DNA of 64,000 bases from Thiomargarita sp. Lineage in GTDB: Bacteria; Pseudomonadota; Gammaproteobacteria; Beggiatoales; Beggiatoaceae. Below, piece by piece: positions 19,113-28,103 of the stretch. The stretch spans positions 98,200 to 162,199 of the forward strand of contig DYNP01000006.1 in the NCBI GenBank assembly GCA_020721005.1. Reading direction: 5' to 3'. The notes beneath the pieces were generated by a model. It worked only from the letters and a program-made list of their open reading frames with translations. It was not told the DNA's origin and ran no database searches. The stretch's first letter is position 1; every line of letters begins with the position of its first letter. Both the position numbers and the translations under genes were made by a program.

Positions 19113-20141
19113 TTATAAAAATTCTGCATTGCGGATTGCAATGGTGCTGCTGAACAAGCGGTGCCGATATCCCCTCTCCAAACCTGTTTTCTTGCTGGCA
19201 TCATAGTTTTCAGTGTAAGGATTATAGGTAAAATTGGGATCGAGTTTAAATTCCCGATTGGTGGTGTCATCCAAATCAAAACGTTGTTTGGCGGTTCGCA
19301 TCAGTAAGGTGACCCGGACTCCCACAACTTGATCACTCAGTTGATTGGGCAAAGTATCCACATAAGTGATTCCCGCCCCCGCCTTAACTGCATAACGGAT
19401 TTGTAGACTTTCAACACCTTCCACAAACGGATATTTTTCGGATTCCTCATTTTTCTCCTCTATGCGATAGAGAGCAAAACCACTGCTGGGATCAGGTTTA
19501 ACTTGATAAGTGATACTGGACAAACTGCCGTCCTCAGATACAGGGTATAAATCGATGGGACGCTCATAGGACCGATTGAGACTGGAAAGTTTGATGAATA
19601 AAGTGCCCAAGGGAACTCCTCCAGTTTGGGTGCTGGTGGAGGCGCTGCTTTGCGTAACTTTGGCACTTTCCCAACCGTGACAATCACTGATCAGTACTTG
19701 TTCCCCCACCGAGGGCACATAACTGTCTCGATCAAGGTAAAGCGTATCTCCAGTCCTGGCCAATTGTCGCGGACTGTAATGTTCTTTCTCATACCAGACC
19801 AATGGATCACTTAAATAACGGACTGTTATTTTATCCGAGGGGGGAGTATTATTGGCTACGGTCTCATCATTTTCGCCTTCAATGTAAGGTTTATTGCCAA
19901 GCGGGGTGGTGCCATTTTTAGAACATCCCTGAAATCCCGCCATGCGCAGAGTAAAAGTAAGGTCTTCGACAATAAAACGAGCATTGTCTTGCAATTTGGC
20001 CAATTCATCTTGTAAACCATAAGTTTTACGGCTGCTGCCCATGATGCTCAATACGCCATATAACAAAATGGAACTGATGACCAGAGCGATCATGATTTCA
20101 GTGAGACTGAAACCGGTTACTGAAAAAGGTTGCGTTTTCAT
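19113..20141 (-). CDS. pilW: PilW-like minor pilin
   Basis: A minor pilin of about 342 residues. It has a prepilin leader MKTQPFSVTG, then FSLTEIMIALVISSILLYGV with Glu at mature position 5, followed by the PilW region including LQDNARFIVEDLTFTLRMAG and FQGC. PilW proteins are part of the priming complex (FimU-PilV-PilW-PilX-PilY1) at the pilus tip. I start at the ATG at 20141 because its ATGA overlaps the pilV TGA stop (4-bp overlap), implying translational coupling; an in-frame start 15 bp upstream gives a poorer leader. Confidence 0.87.
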   Translation of the reverse strand: MKTQPFSVTGFSLTEIMIALVISSILLYGVLSIMGSSRKTYGLQDELAKLQDNARFIVEDLTFTLRMAGFQGCSKNGTTPLGNKPYIEGENDETVANNTPPSDKITVRYLSDPLVWYEKEHYSPRQLARTGDTLYLDRDSYVPSVGEQVLISDCHGWESAKVTQSSASTSTQTGGVPLGTLFIKLSSLNRSYERPIDLYPVSEDGSLSSITYQVKPDPSSGFALYRIEEKNEESEKYPFVEGVESLQIRYAVKAGAGITYVDTLPNQLSDQVVGVRVTLLMRTAKQRFDLDDTTNREFKLDPNFTYNPYTENYDASKKTGLERGYRHRLFSSTIAIRNAEFL

Positions 20142-20596
20142 AATCTGAGAATCCAAGTTTGATTTTTAAGATCCTTCTCCTCATCCCGCTCCCGCCAGTA
20201 AATAGTGATATTATACTGAATTTCGCTACTGTCAAATGTGATTTCTGGATCTTTGTCTGCGGGAAGGATATCCAAAACTTGCTGGTACCAACTGTACAAA
20301 TCATACTCTACCAAATCGGCATAGCTGCACTTCTGCGCGCCTGGCACTCCATTGCAATCTTTACTGGAAGACGTGGGCATGGGTTGGGCATAACTGCCCT
20401 TTCTTGCTTCCTCCAAATTAATACGCATTCTATCCATGAGATCATAAGCAAGAAAAGTGCTTTGAGTGCGCATATACGCGAAATAATTAAACTGCTGGCC
20501 ACGAGTCTGTAAAGTGGCAACTCCCAACAAACCAATTGAAATTACTAACAAAGCGACCAACATCTCTAACAAATTATATCCCTTACAATTTTTCAT
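20138..20596 (-). CDS. pilV: PilV-like minor pilin
   Basis: A minor pilin of 152 residues: leader MKNCKG, then YNLLEMLVALLVISIGLLGV with Glu5, followed by ATLQTRGQQFNYFAYMRTQS, typical of PilV (the 'AxLQxxxxxxxxxAxxRSxA' helix). The region around KDCNGVPGAQKCSYADL has two cysteines. An AAGGAG sequence 8 bases before the ATG gives a strong ribosome binding site. Its first 44 codons and this site are duplicated just upstream, in the chimeric gene at 20614-20862. The stop codon overlaps the pilW start. Confidence 0.88.
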   Translation of the reverse strand: MKNCKGYNLLEMLVALLVISIGLLGVATLQTRGQQFNYFAYMRTQSTFLAYDLMDRMRINLEEARKGSYAQPMPTSSSKDCNGVPGAQKCSYADLVEYDLYSWYQQVLDILPADKDPEITFDSSEIQYNITIYWRERDEEKDLKNQTWILRL

Positions 20597-20998
20597 CTAA
20601 GTACTCCTTATTTTTACAAAGTGCACTGATAGTCAACACTGCGTTCCACCGAAACACTGCCAGTTGACTTGACAACGATCTTGCGACCTTCCAAACGCAA
20701 TTCCTTATCTCGATTGCAAACCACAAATTCAATGCGCATATACGCGAAATAATTAAACTGCTGGCCACGAGTCTGTAAAGTAGCAACTCCCAACAAACCA
20801 ATTGAAATCACTAACAAAGCGACCAACATCTCTAACAAATTATATCCCTTACAACTTTTCATCTAAGTACTCCTTATTTTTACAAAGTGCACTGATAGTC
20901 AACACTGCGTTCCACCGAAACACTGCCAGTTGACTTGACAACGATCTTGCGACCTTCCAAACGCAATTCCTTATCTCGATTGCAAACCACAAATTCAA
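20467..20998. repeat. 266-bp tandem duplication spanning pilV start and fimT end
   Basis: 20467-20732 and 20733-20998 are head-to-tail copies differing at only three positions by my alignment. Each unit holds the 5' end of pilV, the intergenic ribosome binding site and the 3' end of fimT. The three differences lie in the pilV-derived part: two are silent and one changes Asn3 to Ser in the leader. The low divergence suggests a fairly recent event or ongoing gene conversion. Confidence 0.95.
20614..20862 (-). CDS. Chimeric small prepilin (PilV N-terminus fused to FimT C-terminus)
   Basis: An 82-residue open frame created by the 266-bp tandem duplication. Residues 1-43 are PilV-like (leader MKSCKG, cleavage before YNLLEMLVALLVISIGLLGV, Glu5, then LQTRGQQFNYFAYMR). 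Residues 44-82 are the FimT C-terminal strand region (EFVVCNRDKELRLEGRKIVV and onward to DYQCTL) with both cysteines. The junction is in frame for both parents, although the repeat period is not a multiple of three. It has the same strong AAGGAG site as pilV, so it should be translated and, if stable, processed by PilD and inserted in the membrane. It could be a functional mini-pilin, an interfering product or a neutral by-product. The sequence shows the fusion; the function is unknown. Confidence 0.75.
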   Translation of the reverse strand: MKSCKGYNLLEMLVALLVISIGLLGVATLQTRGQQFNYFAYMRIEFVVCNRDKELRLEGRKIVVKSTGSVSVERSVDYQCTL

Positions 20999-21365
20999 AC
21001 GGCTGAGACTTGGCTTGAGGAACTCGACCACGGTAATTGTAACGCACTGTTTCTTGTTCACCCACCGGTTGAATATCAATCTGATCCTCATAAGTGACCT
21101 CTCCTAACACTTCATTGCCTTGCACAACCTGCCACCCATTTCCCCATTTGGAAGTTTCAAAAGGCTCGATAACGATTGTAGCGCCTTGGGTAATAGCCTC
21201 GTTGCGAGCATGATTAAGAGTTCTTATAAAATGGTTAGTCTTAGAAGTCATCTGTCCGTTAAGTATCATATACTTCATACTTGGTAATGCAGAAACAGCC
21301 AAAATGCCGGCTACTGCAACAGTGATCATCACTTCTATCAATGAGAAAGCCGCTTGCGTTTTCAT
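20880..21365 (-). CDS. FimT/FimU (GspH family) minor pilin
   Basis: A pseudopilin of about 161 residues and the first gene of the minor-pilin cluster. The leader MKTQAA is followed by FSLIEVMITVAVAGILAVSA with Glu5; the residue before the cleavage site is Ala rather than the usual Gly. The GspH/FimT signature continues with LPSMKYMI and NHFIRTLNHARNEAITQG. The C-terminal part is beta-rich with two cysteines (VVCNRDKEL and DYQCTL), presumably a disulfide. I start at 21365, preceded by GGGGATAAAAGT; an in-frame start 60 bp upstream would bury the leader. FimU/FimT proteins bridge the tip complex to the major pilin, and some bind DNA during natural transformation. Confidence 0.85.
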   Translation of the reverse strand: MKTQAAFSLIEVMITVAVAGILAVSALPSMKYMILNGQMTSKTNHFIRTLNHARNEAITQGATIVIEPFETSKWGNGWQVVQGNEVLGEVTYEDQIDIQPVGEQETVRYNYRGRVPQAKSQPFEFVVCNRDKELRLEGRKIVVKSTGSVSVERSVDYQCTL

Positions 21366-21564
21366 ACTTTTATCCCCACTATTGTTAAAATCAAAACTGG
21401 GTCCAAAGAGAATTTTGAACTTCATGTTATTAGATTACTGCAAACCAAGTATGACAGTTTCTCAACTCAATGTCTCTCAATTATGCAGTCAGTGGCTATT
21501 TTTCCCTGATTAATGGAATGGATTAAATCGGCAACTCCCTTTCTCACCCTTCAGAAACAGCAAA

Positions 21565-21595
21565 GGGATAACACCCTTTGAAGGGATGCCATCCC
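21565..21595. repeat. REP-like palindrome (AACACCCTT/AAGGG family), copy 1
   Basis: GGGATAACACCCTT and AAGGGATGCCATCCC pair around a 2-base centre. The same palindrome type recurs at 24142-24162 and 61457-61483, always just after a gene end. It could double as a transcription terminator or mRNA-stabilising hairpin. Confidence 0.7.
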
Positions 21596-21618
21596 TGAAT
21601 TATCCCTAAAACTTCACT

Positions 21619-21649
21619 TCTCGTTCCCACATTCTGCATGGGAACGAGA
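21619..21649. repeat. Inverted repeat TCTCGTTCCCA / TGGGAACGAGA
   Basis: Perfect 11-bp arms around a 9-base loop. A related partial copy (CTCGTTCCCAC...GTGGGAA) lies near 51720-51743 downstream of cheY. This looks like a second interspersed hairpin family. Confidence 0.75.
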
Positions 21650-21709
21650 GAACCCTGAAACTTCGATTCCCTTTTTTGGCAACAAAGTAACCCCCCGGCA
21701 TTTCACAAA

Positions 21710-23815
21710 CTAAATTTTTACCCGCGGTGGCCAAGCCAATGCAAAATCCTCATATTCCTGAGTTAAATTAGGATTATAGTAAGGATCACTCAACAACTTA
21801 TCTCCCCAGTAGGATTGCATATAACTGATTTCATGACGCAACCGAAAATATTTGCGAATGGTATTATCTAACCCTCTAGTTGCAGACTCCAAATGATACA
21901 ATTCCGCATAAGGCGTCCAAATAATTTGATAACCCAACTCGCGGAGCCGTAAACACAAATCAACATCATTAAATGCCACCTTTAACTGTTTGGCATTCAA
22001 TCCCTTCACCTCTTGGAATACCTCGCGTCGCATGATCATACAAGCCCCAGTGACCGCAGAATAACTCTGTACCAAAAACGGTCTCCACTGATATCCCGAC
22101 GACTCCTTGGCCAAACATCGAAAACCATGCCCAGCCAATCCCCCTAAACCAATGATAACTCCCGCATGCTGTAAAGTGTCATTTGGATAATACAACTTAG
22201 CCCCCACTGCTCCAATATAGGGACGAAAAACCTGACTCACCATCTCCCTCAACCAATCGGCATGAATCACCAACAAATCATTATTCAACAAACCGATCAC
22301 TTCTCCAGTAGCTCGTTCCACTCCAAAATTATTCAATTGCGAATAATTGAAAGCCCCCGACTGATCCAAAATAACCACCCTAGAATCCCTCTCCAACTCC
22401 TTGAAATATGAAAAAGTTTCCTTCTCACGACTGTCATTATTCACAATGATCAATTCCAAACGAGGATAATCTGTTTTCTGCAATATACCCTCCACAATAT
22501 TCCTCAACAACTCGATCTGATCTCGACTGGGAATAATGAGACTGACCAAGGGAACTGGATCTGGCAAGGGATAAATCACTCGCGGATAATCTGCAAGCCC
22601 TGGCACCACCCTGATCGCCGGTTGATGCAAACGCCGAAAATACTCTTGAAGGATCTGACTACGCCCCTGAACTCTCAACTGCTGTTGGGCACGACTCCCC
22701 GGATAATCCCGCCCATGATAAAGTATATGGGGAACATGTTGAAACTGCTGCTGACTCAAATGCTCCACACAACGCAAAGTCAACTCATAATCTTCCAATC
22801 CAGGACAATTTGAGCAAAATCCACCCAATTGCTGAACAATGGTCCTACGATAAAAACACAAATGTTGCGTAAAATGTTGAGCATAAAACAAATCCAAATT
22901 CCAATCACTTTTAAAATAAGGATCACAACGTTGACCCTGCTGATCCAACTTATCTTCATCCGTGTAAATCAAAGCAATTTTGAATGGTAAACTTTCCAAA
23001 TGCGCAACCATTTTATACAGAGAATAAGGCGACAACCGATCATACAACTCCAACAACCCAATCCATTCACTGTGAGCACTTTCCAACAAACGATTGAGCA
23101 CAACAGCTATAGGACTGTCCTCCTCCCTAACCCAATGGAAACGAACCTCTGACTGCCATTCTGCAGGCAACGCTGTTTTCAAATGATCCAAATTGATCAA
23201 ATAAAGTTCCCAATTCGGATAAATTTGCCGCATCACCGAATCCACACTTTCCTGAAACCATTGACTTGCCAACCTCGGTTCAACCGTGGTAAAATCAGTC
23301 GAGTACATAAACAAACTGATCAACGGCCGATAAGACCAATTCGCCTGCTCATTGCCTCGTATCTGCTGCTCCTGCTCAGTCAACGACTCATACTGCTGAA
23401 TCCACATACTGTATTCTCGACGATCATGCCAAGGCCGTTGCACACCCGTAACATTAAACTGCACACCTTGCAAATAATCAACCTTCCAACTCTCAAATGC
23501 CGCCAAAACCTTATAAATATGATCGCGGGCTGTGGGACCGGGAGCACGTCCCAATATTTTCAATGCCAATTGAGTAATCTTATTCCCCATTTGCCAAGTC
23601 ATAGAATGATAAACCGCAGTGATATCCTGCTGCAAACTCTGCAACCACCGAGTCAACTGCTGAATATCTTGAGTACGCTCATCCAATGCATTCTGTAAAC
23701 GAGCAATTTCTGCCTGATAATGGGCAATTTCCGCCTCAGGATCAGGAAAAGAAATGCTGACCGGAACATCTGTTGGGAATTTAGAAGAAGATTTTTCAGA
23801 AAGAAATTTTGTCAT
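21710..23815 (-). CDS. Glycosyltransferase with two family-2 domains
   Basis: A protein of 701 residues. An N-terminal coiled coil (about 25-75) precedes a first GT-A domain (about 160-360; contains LIYTDEDKLDQQG) and a second, more canonical family-2 domain from about 405 (VSLIIPSRDQIELLRNIVEG, LIIVNNDSREKE, GEVIGLLNNDLLVIHADWL, and FNDVDLCLRLRELGYQIIWT with the acidic ED-like site). Such tandem GT2 proteins build cell-surface polysaccharides such as rhamnan or O-antigen chains; the sugar cannot be read from the sequence. It has no membrane helices and is probably cytoplasmic. It stands alone, divergent from the cupin gene at 23842, with only 26 bp between the two start codons. Confidence 0.85.
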   Translation of the reverse strand: MTKFLSEKSSSKFPTDVPVSISFPDPEAEIAHYQAEIARLQNALDERTQDIQQLTRWLQSLQQDITAVYHSMTWQMGNKITQLALKILGRAPGPTARDHIYKVLAAFESWKVDYLQGVQFNVTGVQRPWHDRREYSMWIQQYESLTEQEQQIRGNEQANWSYRPLISLFMYSTDFTTVEPRLASQWFQESVDSVMRQIYPNWELYLINLDHLKTALPAEWQSEVRFHWVREEDSPIAVVLNRLLESAHSEWIGLLELYDRLSPYSLYKMVAHLESLPFKIALIYTDEDKLDQQGQRCDPYFKSDWNLDLFYAQHFTQHLCFYRRTIVQQLGGFCSNCPGLEDYELTLRCVEHLSQQQFQHVPHILYHGRDYPGSRAQQQLRVQGRSQILQEYFRRLHQPAIRVVPGLADYPRVIYPLPDPVPLVSLIIPSRDQIELLRNIVEGILQKTDYPRLELIIVNNDSREKETFSYFKELERDSRVVILDQSGAFNYSQLNNFGVERATGEVIGLLNNDLLVIHADWLREMVSQVFRPYIGAVGAKLYYPNDTLQHAGVIIGLGGLAGHGFRCLAKESSGYQWRPFLVQSYSAVTGACMIMRREVFQEVKGLNAKQLKVAFNDVDLCLRLRELGYQIIWTPYAELYHLESATRGLDNTIRKYFRLRHEISYMQSYWGDKLLSDPYYNPNLTQEYEDFALAWPPRVKI

Positions 23816-23841
23816 AACATTTTACCAGAGGACAACACATC

Positions 23842-24117
23842 ATGGATACAATCACAATTGAACACAACCCCTCCACAGCCAAATTAGAAGTGATGGGAAT
23901 ATATGATTGGCCCATTTGGCAGAAAGCAGTCTCTGTTTTTCCTTGGCACTATGACAATCAAGAAACTTGTTACTTATTAGAAGGGGAAGTGACGATAATT
24001 ACAGAAACTGGGAATACTGTGAAGTTGACCGAAGGTGACCTGGTCAACTTCCCCAAAGGCCTCTCATGTACTTGGGAAATTCATAAAACAGTCAAAAAAC
24101 ACTATCGTTTTTCCTAA
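23842..24117 (+). CDS. Small cupin-domain protein
   Basis: A 91-residue single cupin barrel of the DUF861/EutQ-like type: WPIWQKAVSVFPWHYDNQET, CYLLEGEVTI (G-x-L/V-E-G-x motif), then LTEGDLVNFPKGLSCTWEIH. The first cupin motif is partly degenerate (FPWHYDNQE in place of a two-His motif), so metal binding is uncertain. Similar proteins have unknown or enzyme-associated roles. A GAGGAC sequence lies 9 bases before the ATG. It is transcribed away from the glycosyltransferase and converges on metW, with a hairpin between. Confidence 0.8.
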   Translation: MDTITIEHNPSTAKLEVMGIYDWPIWQKAVSVFPWHYDNQETCYLLEGEVTIITETGNTVKLTEGDLVNFPKGLSCTWEIHKTVKKHYRFS

Positions 24118-24141
24118 ACCCTAAACATAACCCCCAGTGAC

Positions 24142-24162
24142 AACACCCTGTAAAAGGGTGTT
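24142..24162. repeat. REP-like palindrome (AACACCCT/AGGGTGTT), copy 2
   Basis: An 8-bp perfect stem with a GTAAA loop lies between the convergent cupin and metW genes, 25 bp and 17 bp from their ends. A bidirectional terminator role is plausible; the family recurs at 21565 and 61457. Confidence 0.7.
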
Positions 24163-24178
24163 ACCCTTTAAACTACAA

Positions 24179-24784
24179 CTATCGGCGCCGCAACAAGCGA
24201 TAAAGAGCGATTTCCCCAAACAAATTAGGCATCAAGCGCATAGACGAACTGGTTTGATGACTCACATCAACCACTGCCCGCTGAATGATCTCAATCCCCT
24301 TTTTCGTACACAACCGCTCAAAATCATGAAGCGTGCACAAATGGATATTTTGGGTATTATACCATTCACTGGGCAGAGCCCGAGACATTGGCATCATCCC
24401 ATTGAAAAATAAAGAAAAACGCGCCTTCCAATGACCAAAATTTGGAAACGTGACAATACCCTCTCGACCCACCCGTAACATCTCCATCAACAACAAATCA
24501 GGGCGCCGAATCGTCTGAATAGCCTGAGTCATCACCACATAATCGAAACTATGGTCCCCAAAATCTGCCAATCCCTCATTTAAATCAGCATGAATCACAT
24601 TTACCCTATTCCTGATTGCCAAACTGATATTCCCATCATCAATTTCCAATCCATAACCACTCACCTGGCGAGTCTCTCGCAAATGAGCCAACAAAGTCCC
24701 ATCTCCACACCCCAAATCAAGGACATGAGACTCCTCTTCAATCCAGTTAGTCAGGTATTCCAAATCAGTACGTAATTTTTTCAT
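24179..24784 (-). CDS. metW: MetW, methionine biosynthesis partner of MetX
   Basis: A SAM-methyltransferase-fold protein of 201 residues. It has the glycine-rich SAM motif [15 protein letters not shown] (about 21-35), [13 protein letters not shown] and [20 protein letters not shown], and the MetW signature [20 protein letters not shown]. MetW forms a complex with MetX and is needed for homoserine acyltransferase activity in several proteobacteria. Its ATG overlaps the metX stop codon by 4 bp, implying translational coupling. Confidence 0.93.
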   Translation of the reverse strand: MKKLRTDLEYLTNWIEEESHVLDLGCGDGTLLAHLRETRQVSGYGLEIDDGNISLAIRNRVNVIHADLNEGLADFGDHSFDYVVMTQAIQTIRRPDLLLMEMLRVGREGIVTFPNFGHWKARFSLFFNGMMPMSRALPSEWYNTQNIHLCTLHDFERLCTKKGIEIIQRAVVDVSHQTSSSMRLMPNLFGEIALYRLLRRR

Positions 24785-25932
24785 GATTTTTCCCCTGGAA
24801 TTTCAATTTGTTGCATATAAGCCTGAAAAATTTGTAGATAATGAGGAATCGGCATCAAAAAAGCATCATGTCCATCCTGAGCCTTAATTTGGGCATAAGC
24901 CACCCGTTTACGATTATTCAACAACGCCTTCACAATCTCTCGAGAACGACTGGGAGGAAAACGCCAATCACTGGTGAACGAAAGCACCAAAAATTGAGCC
25001 TGCACATTGGCCAAAGCGGCAGTCAAATCATCACCATGTTGACTGGCAGGATCAAAATAATCCAGCGCCTTAGTCATCAACAAATAGGTATTCGCATCAA
25101 AACGATTGACAAAAGATCGCCCTTGATAACGCAAATAACTTTCCACCTGAAACTCCACATCAAACCCAAAATTAATTTTACCCTCTTGCAATTCTCGTCC
25201 AAACTTTTTACGCATAGAATCCTCGGACAAATAAGTAATGTGCCCCAACATTCTAGCCAACATAAGTCCTTGTCTAGGCACCACTTTATGCTGATAATAA
25301 TGGCCATCATGAAACTCAGGATCATTTAAAATAGCTTGCCGCGCCACCTCGTTAAATGCAATATTCTGGGCAGACAACTTGGGAGCTGCGGCGATAGCTA
25401 TACAATGGCGCAAATGCTTAGGATAATCAATGGTCCACTGCAAAGCCTGCATGCCCCCCAAACTCCCTCCAATCACAGCTGCCCACTGCGTAATTCCCAA
25501 CACATCTCCCAACCGAGCCTGACTTTTCACCCAATCTTTCACCGTCACAATCGGAAAATCAGGCCCAAAAGGATTGCCAGTCTCCGGGTTGATGCTATTG
25601 GGACCAGTAGAACCCTTACACCCTCCTAAATTATTCAGAGAGACTACAAAAAATCGATTAGTATCAATCGGTTTGCCAGGACCAATACAAGTCTCCCACC
25701 ACCCCGGTTTTTTATCGTGCATGGTGTAATAACCGGCAGCATGATGATCTCCACTGAGGGCATGACAAATAAGAATAGCATTTGTGCGTCTCTCATTGAG
25801 GCTACCATAAGTTTCATAAACCAATTCATAACTGGGCAAAGTACGCCCACATTCCAATGAAAGCGGATTTGTAAATTGATGAGTTTGTGGAGTTACCAGC
25901 CCCACACTGTCTGGGGATAAGATATCAGGCAT
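24781..25932 (-). CDS. metX: MetX, homoserine O-acyltransferase
   Basis: An alpha/beta-hydrolase-fold enzyme of 383 residues catalysing acylation of L-homoserine in methionine synthesis. The nucleophile elbow [12 protein letters not shown] (Ser about 161), an Asp in [14 protein letters not shown] and a His in [12 protein letters not shown] form the triad. The N-terminus ([20 protein letters not shown]) is typical. In gammaproteobacteria with metXW the acyl donor is usually succinyl-CoA, but sequence alone does not settle succinyl versus acetyl specificity. It pairs with metW downstream. Confidence 0.93.
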   Translation of the reverse strand: MPDILSPDSVGLVTPQTHQFTNPLSLECGRTLPSYELVYETYGSLNERRTNAILICHALSGDHHAAGYYTMHDKKPGWWETCIGPGKPIDTNRFFVVSLNNLGGCKGSTGPNSINPETGNPFGPDFPIVTVKDWVKSQARLGDVLGITQWAAVIGGSLGGMQALQWTIDYPKHLRHCIAIAAAPKLSAQNIAFNEVARQAILNDPEFHDGHYYQHKVVPRQGLMLARMLGHITYLSEDSMRKKFGRELQEGKINFGFDVEFQVESYLRYQGRSFVNRFDANTYLLMTKALDYFDPASQHGDDLTAALANVQAQFLVLSFTSDWRFPPSRSREIVKALLNNRKRVAYAQIKAQDGHDAFLMPIPHYLQIFQAYMQQIEIPGEKS

Positions 25933-26042
25933 AACAAGAAGATCCTAAAAAATCAACATGAGAATGGTCATCTCATCTGGCAACATTCCCTAGCCTAAGC
26001 AGATGAAATAACCGTTTTTTTTAAAATTATAACCAAACATAG

Positions 26043-26804
26043 TTAACAAACCATAGAAAGAGACTGAGCATACAGCATTCGCACCTGCTCCAAATCTGCT
26101 GGCACATCCACAGAAATCGGTGGCAACTCAGTGACCACAGTGAGAATGCGTTTGCCAGCCTGTAAAAAACGCAATTGTTCCAACTTTTCAGCCTGTTCCA
26201 ATGGACTGTTGGGCAAATTGGAATAATGTTCTAATACCTCTCTACGGTAACCGTAAATACCAATATGCCCCCAAAATTGAACCGCATTAGACCAATGTGT
26301 TGGGGGCAATTCTCGCACATAGGGAATGGGATGACGAGAAAAATACAACGCTTCTCCCCCATGTCCCAACACCACCTTGACTAAGTTAGGATTGAAAATC
26401 GATGCTTCATCATGGAGTGGAAAAATAGGCGTGATGATATCCGGTTGTGGATGTAAATTGGCGAACGCACTGATCAACTGATCGACCAATTTGGGACTTA
26501 ACAAAGGTTGATCGCCTTGCACATTGAGAATCAGATCAGCGTTTAAATGAGGCAAAATGGCCACAATTCTTTCCGTTCCTGAGCCACAATGAGGATCACT
26601 CATCCACACCGTAGCCCCCCAACTGTTGGCTTGTTCCGCAATCGGCTCTGCATCGGTAACAATATGAACTTCCTGAGCCTGAGTCACCTGGAGACAACGT
26701 TGATAAACATGCCATAACATAGGATGTCCACCGATATCTGCCAACATTTTTTGAGGCAATCGGGAAGAAGCCAAACGAGCGGGAATAACGATCAGTGTCT
26801 TCAT
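26043..26804 (-). CDS. kdsB: KdsB, CMP-KDO synthetase
   Basis: 3-deoxy-manno-octulosonate cytidylyltransferase, 253 residues. Hallmarks: VIPARLASSRLPQKMLADIG (nucleotide-binding loop), GGHPMLWHVYQRC, HIVTDAEPIAEQA, LILNVQGDQPLLSP (the NVQGDEP motif, with Gln-Pro here), and YFSRHPIPYVRE. It activates KDO for lipopolysaccharide inner-core synthesis in the cytoplasm. It lies 55 bp downstream of waaF on the same strand, in keeping with a shared core-LPS function. Confidence 0.94.
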   Translation of the reverse strand: MKTLIVIPARLASSRLPQKMLADIGGHPMLWHVYQRCLQVTQAQEVHIVTDAEPIAEQANSWGATVWMSDPHCGSGTERIVAILPHLNADLILNVQGDQPLLSPKLVDQLISAFANLHPQPDIITPIFPLHDEASIFNPNLVKVVLGHGGEALYFSRHPIPYVRELPPTHWSNAVQFWGHIGIYGYRREVLEHYSNLPNSPLEQAEKLEQLRFLQAGKRILTVVTELPPISVDVPADLEQVRMLYAQSLSMVC

Positions 26805-26859
26805 AAAATAAGTAATTGAGTCATTCGATCAGAATTTTTTCTGATTCTGTAACTAATTG

Positions 26860-27897
26860 TTAAATCATCTGTTTTAATTGGTTGAGCACCTGTTCAGGTT
26901 TAATATCGCGCAAACAGGATAATTTTTTTAAGGGACATTCCCTTTTAAAACAAGGGCTGCAGGCCAATTGTAACCAGATAACGTGAGCCTGTGAACTGAG
27001 AGGGGGAGTTTTTTGGGGACTGGAAGCACCATAAAGCGCAATTAAGGGCTTTTCCAAAGCAGCCGCTATGTGCATGAGACCGGAATCATTGCTGATCACT
27101 ACTTCGGCTTGAGACATCAAATCAATGGCTTCAGATAAAGAAGTCTGTCCACAAAGATTGCTACAGTCATCACCCGCTAATGCATTGATTTTCATGCCCA
27201 ATATTGCTTCTTTTTCCGATCCTAAAATCCACACCTGCCAACCTTCAGCAAGTTGTTTCTTAGCCACAATGGCATAATATTCGGCTGGCCATCGTTTGGC
27301 CCCGCCAAATTCTGCACCCGGGCATAAGATCAACAGGGGTTGCGAAGATTTTTTCAAGTGCAAACGCCGCAATGGCAAATCGGCATTGCCAGGGGAAAGC
27401 TTAGGATAAAGGGGAATTAAATTAGGGAGACCGCCGGTATTGAGCATGGACTTAGGTAAACCAAGAGCGATAAATTGCAACACGGTGGTGGGCAGTTGAA
27501 AGAGATCGAGAATGCGCAAATCATTGAGCAATCCATAGCGCATTTCTCCACGATATCCAGTGCGTTGCAGAATGTCAGCCCAAAAGGGAATCAAGGCCGA
27601 TTTCCAAGAATTGGGCAATACAATTGCTTGTTGATAATTACGATTGCACAATTGCTGTCCCAGACGGTACCGTTCTCTCCATCCCAATTGACCATGCTTT
27701 AAGGTATGGGGAATGATATCTCGCACCTCGGGCATTCTTTTGAAGAGACCTTCTGCCCAAGCGGGGACTATCACATCAATTTGGGTGCTAAATTGCTCCC
27801 GTTTCAAAAATTTAAAGAGACTTTGGGCCATAACCATGTCCCCAACCCAAGCAGGACTGATGATCAGAAGGTTAGACCGGCTGGGACGAGTGGTCAT
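26860..27897 (-). CDS. waaF: WaaF, ADP-heptose:LPS heptosyltransferase II
   Basis: A family-9 glycosyltransferase of about 345 residues that adds the second heptose to the LPS inner core. Motifs: ISPAWVGDMVMAQSLFKFLK at the N-terminus, LILCPGAEFGGAKRWPAEYY, WILGSEKEA, LCGQTSLSEAIDLM, VISNDSGLMHIAAALEKPLI (the D-S-G-L-M-H motif) and LIALYGASSPQKTPPLS. The C-terminal CFKRECPLKKLSCLRDI is typical. The ATG at 27897 overlaps the stop codon of the upstream zinc-finger gene (TGATG), so I prefer it to the TTG one codon earlier. Confidence 0.93.
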   Translation of the reverse strand: MTTRPSRSNLLIISPAWVGDMVMAQSLFKFLKREQFSTQIDVIVPAWAEGLFKRMPEVRDIIPHTLKHGQLGWRERYRLGQQLCNRNYQQAIVLPNSWKSALIPFWADILQRTGYRGEMRYGLLNDLRILDLFQLPTTVLQFIALGLPKSMLNTGGLPNLIPLYPKLSPGNADLPLRRLHLKKSSQPLLILCPGAEFGGAKRWPAEYYAIVAKKQLAEGWQVWILGSEKEAILGMKINALAGDDCSNLCGQTSLSEAIDLMSQAEVVISNDSGLMHIAAALEKPLIALYGASSPQKTPPLSSQAHVIWLQLACSPCFKRECPLKKLSCLRDIKPEQVLNQLKQMI

Positions 27898-28103
27898 CAA
27901 CGTTGGAATAATTGATAATCAGTTCCGCAATAAGGGCATTTAACTTTGCCAGTGGGACTGTTTTCAATGGGCAAATAGACCCGAGGATGGGAATTCCACA
28001 AACTGTTGCCCGATGGAGGACAATATAAAGGTAGATTTTCTTGCTTGATTTCACAGAATTTTTTATCATTGGATAAAGTTGTGGTGTTCATAACATTACT
28101 CAT
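27897..28103 (-). CDS. Small CHCC zinc-finger protein
   Basis: A 68-residue protein with a zf-CHCC pattern: Cys28, His39 and the pair Cys56-x2-Cys59 (VKCPYCGTDY). The gene commonly sits between ilvE and waaF in gammaproteobacteria, and the family is related to a zinc-binding accessory domain of respiratory complex I; its role in bacteria is not established. It is wedged between its neighbours: its ATGA overlaps the ilvE stop (28100-28103) and its TGA overlaps the waaF ATG. I used those overlaps to choose the start. Confidence 0.85.
   Translation of the reverse strand: MSNVMNTTTLSNDKKFCEIKQENLPLYCPPSGNSLWNSHPRVYLPIENSPTGKVKCPYCGTDYQLFQR

Larger units (their letters stand above)
21366..21709. 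other. Intergenic region with two palindromic repeats
   Basis: About 340 bp between fimT and a glycosyltransferase gene. It contains two separate inverted repeats (listed individually) and no credible gene. The fimT promoter must lie in its left part, but no clear boxes were assigned. Confidence 0.5.

Noticed and set aside
23183..23698. 171-codon plus-strand frame opposite the GT2 glycosyltransferase
   Set aside because: Antisense to a strongly supported gene, with odd composition (Ile, Leu, Pro and His rich) and no recognisable domain.
26815..26860. Hairpin ATCAGAA / TTCTGAT between waaF and kdsB, considered as terminator
   Set aside because: No T tract follows it on the minus strand, and the two genes look co-transcribed.
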